Below the pieces are notes generated by a model that did not search any database, was not told where the DNA came from, and saw only the letters and a program-made list of their open reading frames with translations. This document shows positions 6,089-9,154 of a stretch of 9,154 bases of DNA, piece after piece. The position numbers and the translations under genes are program-made. The stretch spans positions 1 through 9,154 of the forward strand of contig JBPOJC010000028.1 of NCBI GenBank assembly GCA_052034135.1, read 5' to 3'. Source of the DNA: JAGPKI01 sp052034135 (lineage in GTDB: Bacteria; Caldisericota; Caldisericia; UBA6126; JAGPKI01). Positions within the stretch are counted from its first letter, which is position 1, and the number at the start of each line of letters is the position of its first letter.

Positions 6089-6121
6089 TTGACTTTTATA
6101 AATATTGGTTTAACTTATAGT
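6089..6121 (+). promoter_or_regulatory. Weak candidate promoter upstream of the RHS gene
   Basis: TTGACT (6089-6094) is a good -35 match. The best downstream -10 candidate, TATAGT (6116-6121), is 21 bases away, longer than the usual 16-18. An alternative is TTTAAC (6109-6114) with TATTTA (6133-6138). Either could serve the gene that follows, but none is convincing. Confidence 0.2.
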
Positions 6122-6173
6122 AAAAGATACAGTATTTAGAAGGTATTAAAGCTTTTGAAAATTTTAATGGAAA

Positions 6174-6194
6174 GGGAGTATTTTAATTTAAATG
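6174..6194 (+). promoter_or_regulatory. Ribosome-binding site and alternative ATG start of the RHS gene
   Basis: GGGAG (6174-6178), within GGAAAGGGAG, is the strongest Shine-Dalgarno in the leader. The only ATG behind it is at 6192-6194, 13 bases on. That ATG opens MAKSNFNFVSSFHKQREREQ and then stops at 6255, because it is in a different frame from the RHS protein. The two frames are separated only by the AG tract at 6235-6247. Confidence 0.4.
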
Positions 6195-6234
6195 GCAAAG
6201 AGTAATTTTAATTTTGTTTCTTCCTTCCACAAGC

Positions 6235-6247
6235 AGAGAGAGAGAGA
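6235..6247 (+). repeat. AG dinucleotide tract (six units) at the start of the RHS gene
   Basis: Six AG units plus a final A lie between the ATG at 6192 and the RHS reading frame. With six units the ATG frame ends at the TAA at 6255. Gaining one unit, or losing two, would join MAKSNFNFVSSFHKQRERE to NSFNSSLNQSIL and the signal peptide. Such a tract is prone to slippage. Confidence 0.7.
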
Positions 6248-6282
6248 ACAGCTTTAACTCCTCTCTAAACCAGAGTATCCTT

Positions 6283-8226
6283 ATGAGTGATGCTTTTAAT
6301 TTTCAAAGAGTTATTATTTCTTTAATTCTTTCACTTCTACTTATTATTACATTCTGTATTCCTATTTCTTTCGTTAGAGCTTTTGCTTCTCCTCTAATGG
6401 GTATGGGTAAGATTTACCCTTTAACTCTTGGAACCGAAGGAGATAATGAAGCAGGTATAAAAGGATATGATTATGAATATGCTTATCTTAAGACATCAGA
6501 ATGGACTACTCTAATAGGAGATTTAGAAGATGGTAATTCTATGCTAAGGATAGATTTGGTTAATATACCAGGAACTGGAATTAATTTAGAATTTGGTATA
6601 ACTTACAATTCATTTAATTCTTCCTTAAATATTGGATTGGGTAAAGGGTGGACATCTGATCTACACCAATCAGTTTATGAAGACCCACTTACTCATAATG
6701 TAACATATGTGTCAGGTTCAGGAGCAAAGTTAATATTTGAATATGATACTGAAAGCGGTAAGTATAATAGCCCTAAAGGTTTCTCTGGAGAATTAATTAA
6801 GAAAGTTGATGGTACTTATGAAATAAAGACAATTGGTAAAGAGAAACTAACATTTAGTAGTGATGGTAAATTAAGAAGGATGGAAAAGTGTGGTGGAGGT
6901 AGCTATGAGGTAGATTATGATGCTTCTGGTAGACCCTCCTCTATGATTGATACAATATCAGGAAGGAATATTACTTTAACCTGGGATGTGACAGGTAAAC
7001 TAACAGAAGTTAAAGATTCAATGAATCAAACTTGGACTCTTAACTATTCAGAAGATGGTAATAAACTATTATCAGTTACTAAACCAGATAATACTTTAAC
7101 AACATTTAATTATAGTGAAGACTATAAATTAACAGAACAGGTTGACTTTGAAGGGCATAGTTACCAGTTAGGTTATTATACTGAAGGAGCAAATTCTGGT
7201 AAATTAGAAAGCTGGACTGATCCATCAGGTGCTGTTACCTCATTTAACTATGAAACTAATATAGGAGGTTGTGAAAAGAAAACAACATTAACGGATGGAG
7301 AAGGTAGAAATACATTTTACTGCTTTGGTGAATCAGAACATTTAGAAGAAGTATCAGAGGTTAGTGGTAGTACTAAAATAAGTTTCGGTGAAGAGAAGAA
7401 GAGCAAAGAACCAATAACTTTAATCTCACTGAATGATGAAAAATTTGTTATCTATAAAGACAGAGCATTTGCAACACCGAGAATCTTTGCTGAATTAATA
7501 GGTGCCAGAGTTGATTGGATAGAGAGCAATGATCCTAATCTCACTGCTATAATAACTATTAATTTCCCTGTTGAGATCTTTGGAAAACAGTTCGATAAAC
7601 CATCTATAAATTGCTTTTTAATTAGAGACTTTGAGACTCAACGTATTATTCAAAAATACTGTATAAATAGGACTGATTATTATTTTATTCATGCACCTCA
7701 AAATAAAGAAGATAGAACGCTCATTTCTTTGAGAGGAGTCCTAGAACCTTTATTTGAACTTCAATACAAACCTGAAACAAGGGTAGTAGAAATCTACTAT
7801 AATCCCTTCTACAATAGAGTAAAATTTCTTCCTCAAAGCTCTGAAATTATAATTAATTATGAATTACATAAGCTAAATAGTGGATTAATTAAGCAAAATA
7901 AAGAAGTATTTATTTCTTTAAGAGAATTCATTGAATTGATTAGCGGAAAAATAGATTATAATCCAGCCTCTCAATATAATAGTCCTGAAATAGTAATAAA
8001 ACCAGCAAATATTAATAAAGAGATAAGGATTTATCCTAAAATAGATAAAGCAATCTTAATAAATAGTGATTCTCAAGAGAAAAGAGAGATTACTTTTACA
8101 AAAAGTATGATTAATAAGAATGGTTCTTACTTTATTGGGTTAAATGATATAATCTCTATATTGGAAGCAGAAAAACATACTTATTTAGATTCAGAAATAA
8201 ATACTTACTTTAATTTTGAGTTTTAG
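6283..8226 (+). CDS. Secreted RHS/YD-repeat protein with C-terminal stalk-like (copper amine oxidase N-like) domains; frame broken at 3' end
   Basis: The ATG at 6283 was chosen because it opens a good signal peptide (MSDAFNFQR, a ~20-residue hydrophobic stretch, cleavage after AFA at 33-35). It lacks a strong ribosome-binding site. The same frame is open upstream to a TTG at 6214. The mature 647-residue product starts like RHS proteins ('IPGTGINLEFGITYNS' at 95-110, 'GLGKGWTSDL'). YD repeats cover roughly 190-345, for example 'YEVDYDASGRPSSM' and 'WTLNYSEDGNKLLSV'. At about 370 the character changes to copper-amine-oxidase-N / stalk-like units: 'FATPRIFAELIGARVDWIE' (396-414), 'LISLRGVLEPLFELQYKP' (480-497), a third near 542-572, and a weaker fourth near 615-645. 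The stop falls in a TTTT run at 8221-8224; deleting one T would join it to the next frame. Such domains usually mediate surface attachment or display, but no activity is assigned. Confidence 0.8.
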   Translation: MSDAFNFQRVIISLILSLLLIITFCIPISFVRAFASPLMGMGKIYPLTLGTEGDNEAGIKGYDYEYAYLKTSEWTTLIGDLEDGNSMLRIDLVNIPGTGINLEFGITYNSFNSSLNIGLGKGWTSDLHQSVYEDPLTHNVTYVSGSGAKLIFEYDTESGKYNSPKGFSGELIKKVDGTYEIKTIGKEKLTFSSDGKLRRMEKCGGGSYEVDYDASGRPSSMIDTISGRNITLTWDVTGKLTEVKDSMNQTWTLNYSEDGNKLLSVTKPDNTLTTFNYSEDYKLTEQVDFEGHSYQLGYYTEGANSGKLESWTDPSGAVTSFNYETNIGGCEKKTTLTDGEGRNTFYCFGESEHLEEVSEVSGSTKISFGEEKKSKEPITLISLNDEKFVIYKDRAFATPRIFAELIGARVDWIESNDPNLTAIITINFPVEIFGKQFDKPSINCFLIRDFETQRIIQKYCINRTDYYFIHAPQNKEDRTLISLRGVLEPLFELQYKPETRVVEIYYNPFYNRVKFLPQSSEIIINYELHKLNSGLIKQNKEVFISLREFIELISGKIDYNPASQYNSPEIVIKPANINKEIRIYPKIDKAILINSDSQEKREITFTKSMINKNGSYFIGLNDIISILEAEKHTYLDSEINTYFNFEF

Positions 8227-8791
8227 AACTGGAACTGCAAAAATTAAGAATGGAATGCAGAACTTAACAATTGATTACTCAACTGATCCAAAAGGAAGGA
8301 TATTATCAATGAGTTGTAACGAAATTGGTGACTATAGTGGAGAGCTCTTCTACACATTTGATAGCTTGGGCAATACTTCTGCCTTAACAGATAGTCAAGG
8401 AAATGTAATTGTTGGATACCTGTATGACTTAAATAATGGAGCAATTAAAAGTGAATACAATCCTCAAGGAATAGATAATCCATATAAAGGTGGTGGGAGA
8501 GAAAGAACTCTTTCAATAAAACCATGGGAGCCAATAGTTTTTGATATACCTGAAAGAGGAATGTGGGCATTAAGAGAAACATTTACATCTGTTTATATTG
8601 GAGACTGGGGAACATTTGCAGGAGCAGGAAACTGGAGTATTGGTGTAGGAGATGAGATAAAACCATGTGGATGTCCGCCCGGCTTCATATTGGCTTGTTG
8701 CGGAATATATAAAAATACAAAAACAGGTGAGTATTGGCAAGATTGGTGGGTAGTTGGTGGCTCTGACACTATACCTAAGGAAAAAAAATGA
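8216..8791 (+). CDS. RHS C-terminal fragment with an unrecognised Cys/Trp-rich tail (continuation of the preceding gene in another frame)
   Basis: This frame of 191 codons overlaps the end of the preceding RHS gene. Its only early start is a TTG at 8216 without a ribosome-binding site, so it is more likely the displaced 3' part of that gene than a separate one. Residues 5-90 are RHS-like: 'GELFYTFDSLGNTSALTDSQ' (42-61), 'GYLYDLNNGAI' and 'NPYKGGGRERT' (88-98). The last resembles the 'NPfrYtGre' end of RHS cores, but the usual 'D.etGLYYlrARYYdP' is absent. A tail of about 93 residues follows, unlike anything I recognise. It contains 'RGMWALRETFTSVYIGDWG', four cysteines in CGCPPGFILACCG (151-163) and 'GEYWQDWWVVGG'. 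Its place at the end of an RHS protein is where polymorphic toxin domains sit, so a toxin is possible but unsupported by any motif. Downstream, 101 bases away, is a small exported gene. Confidence 0.65.
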   Translation: MSFRTGTAKIKNGMQNLTIDYSTDPKGRILSMSCNEIGDYSGELFYTFDSLGNTSALTDSQGNVIVGYLYDLNNGAIKSEYNPQGIDNPYKGGGRERTLSIKPWEPIVFDIPERGMWALRETFTSVYIGDWGTFAGAGNWSIGVGDEIKPCGCPPGFILACCGIYKNTKTGEYWQDWWVVGGSDTIPKEKK

Positions 8792-8892
8792 TAGCATCCT
8801 TGAAATTATTATATGTACTTGCATAAATCCATCAAAAGGAAGTGTGCCTACAAAGCATATATCTTTTAATAACAAAGGGGGTGTAGACAATT

Positions 8893-9154
8893 ATGCTTAA
8901 ATTCAGATTGCTTAAGTTATTAGTTTTGGTGGTTGTTATATGTTCAGTGTCAAATTATTGCAATATAGGTTATAGTAATTTGTACGATATGAATTTAGAA
9001 AAAAACAACATTACGAAAAGACTAAACGGAAACTATTGCCATTCAGAATTTATTATTTCTATTATTGACGATGAATTTTTCTTCAGAGGATTGAAATGTG
9101 GAAAAATAGATGTTTTAATTATGCCCAATGGAAAGGCTCTCAAATTGAGTAATA
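8893..9154 (+). CDS. Partial CDS, small exported protein of unknown function
   Basis: The ATG at 8893 opens 87 codons running off the right edge. A G-rich GGGGGTG (8877-8883) lies 9 bases upstream as ribosome-binding site. The product begins MLKFRLLKLLVLVVVICSVS, a clear signal peptide or membrane anchor: two basic residues, then a hydrophobic run. No good lipobox is seen (VVIC lacks a small residue before Cys). The mature part is polar ('NLEKNNITKRLNGNYCHSEF', then 'FFFRGLKCGKIDVLIMPNGK') with three Cys after the anchor. I do not recognise it. It follows the RHS tail on the same strand after 101 bases with no evident terminator, so cotranscription is possible. By position it could be an immunity protein for the RHS tail acting in the envelope, but this is layout-based inference only. 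Confidence 0.7.
   Translation, partial: MLKFRLLKLLVLVVVICSVSNYCNIGYSNLYDMNLEKNNITKRLNGNYCHSEFIISIIDDEFFFRGLKCGKIDVLIMPNGKALKLSN

Noticed and set aside
5899..6120. Plus-strand open frame of 73 codons rich in Phe and Leu, looking like a membrane peptide
   Set aside because: It spans a B hairpin, module F and an AT-rich leader; the hydrophobicity comes from T-rich DNA and there is no ribosome-binding site.
8788..8826. Tiny ATGA-overlapping frame (MIASLKLLYVLA) with AAGGA just upstream
   Set aside because: Only 12 codons. The AAGGAAAAAAAATGA string is the natural end of the preceding Lys-rich frame, and nothing else supports translation.
8244..8890. Minus-strand open frames opposite the RHS tail (8244-8444, 8570-8890)
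   Set aside because: They are antisense to the RHS-like frame, lack ribosome-binding sites and show no recognisable features.

Overview
The window is AT-rich bacterial DNA. By eye the genes are roughly one third G+C, with heavy use of AGA, ATA and AAA codons and proteins rich in Lys, Ile, Asn and Glu. A ~1.5-kb patch with visibly higher G+C separates two gene groups. Low-GC coding, copper-amine-oxidase-N-like 'stalk' domains and many GTCATTCCCG-type dispersed hairpins would fit a low-GC thermophile or candidate-phylum bacterium (Caldiserica/Dictyoglomus-like is only a guess). No marker gene is present to fix the taxon.

Left half (1-4538, all on the minus strand). Transcription runs right to left. 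First comes a SPL-type radical SAM protein split into two overlapping frames (4538-3685). Next, behind its own near-consensus promoter, is a 1056-residue protein joining an N-terminal PLD (HKD) nuclease-like domain to a SNF2/HepA-type helicase (3604-434). Fourteen bases later a further gene begins and leaves the window; its first 139 residues resemble the N-terminus of Eco57I-like / type IIG DNA methyltransferases. Helicase-nuclease plus putative methylase in one transcription unit suggests a restriction-type defence module, but the methylase domain itself lies outside the window.

Middle (4539-6191). I find no credible gene here. The stretch is a mosaic of at least six recurring modules (called A-F below), arranged as D-A-B, D-B-B and B-F strings with inverted B/C pairs. 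They include GTCATTCCCG...CGGGAATCCAG hairpins, a foldback formed by modules D and A, and a terminator-like hairpin. The paired arms of the B hairpins vary in a compensatory way. Short open frames here give the familiar artefact peptide 'VIPAKAGIQ' and are not genes.

Right half (6192-9154, plus strand). A secreted RHS/YD-repeat protein begins after a six-unit AG dinucleotide tract lying between two possible starts in different frames. The RHS region is followed by about 270 residues of stalk-like domains. The frame then breaks in a TTTT run, and a second frame supplies an RHS-like end and an unrecognised Cys/Trp-rich C-terminal tail. About 100 bases downstream a small gene with a signal peptide begins and runs off the window. 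The order RHS core, variable tail, small gene resembles a polymorphic toxin/immunity locus, but that function is inferred only from layout.

The most interesting points are the modular hairpin mosaic with covarying stems, the AG tract at the start of the RHS gene, the RHS/stalk chimera, and the PLD-SNF2 helicase with its putative methylase partner. The two coding frameshifts each correspond to a single base in a run of three or four identical bases, so they should be checked against reads before being called biological.
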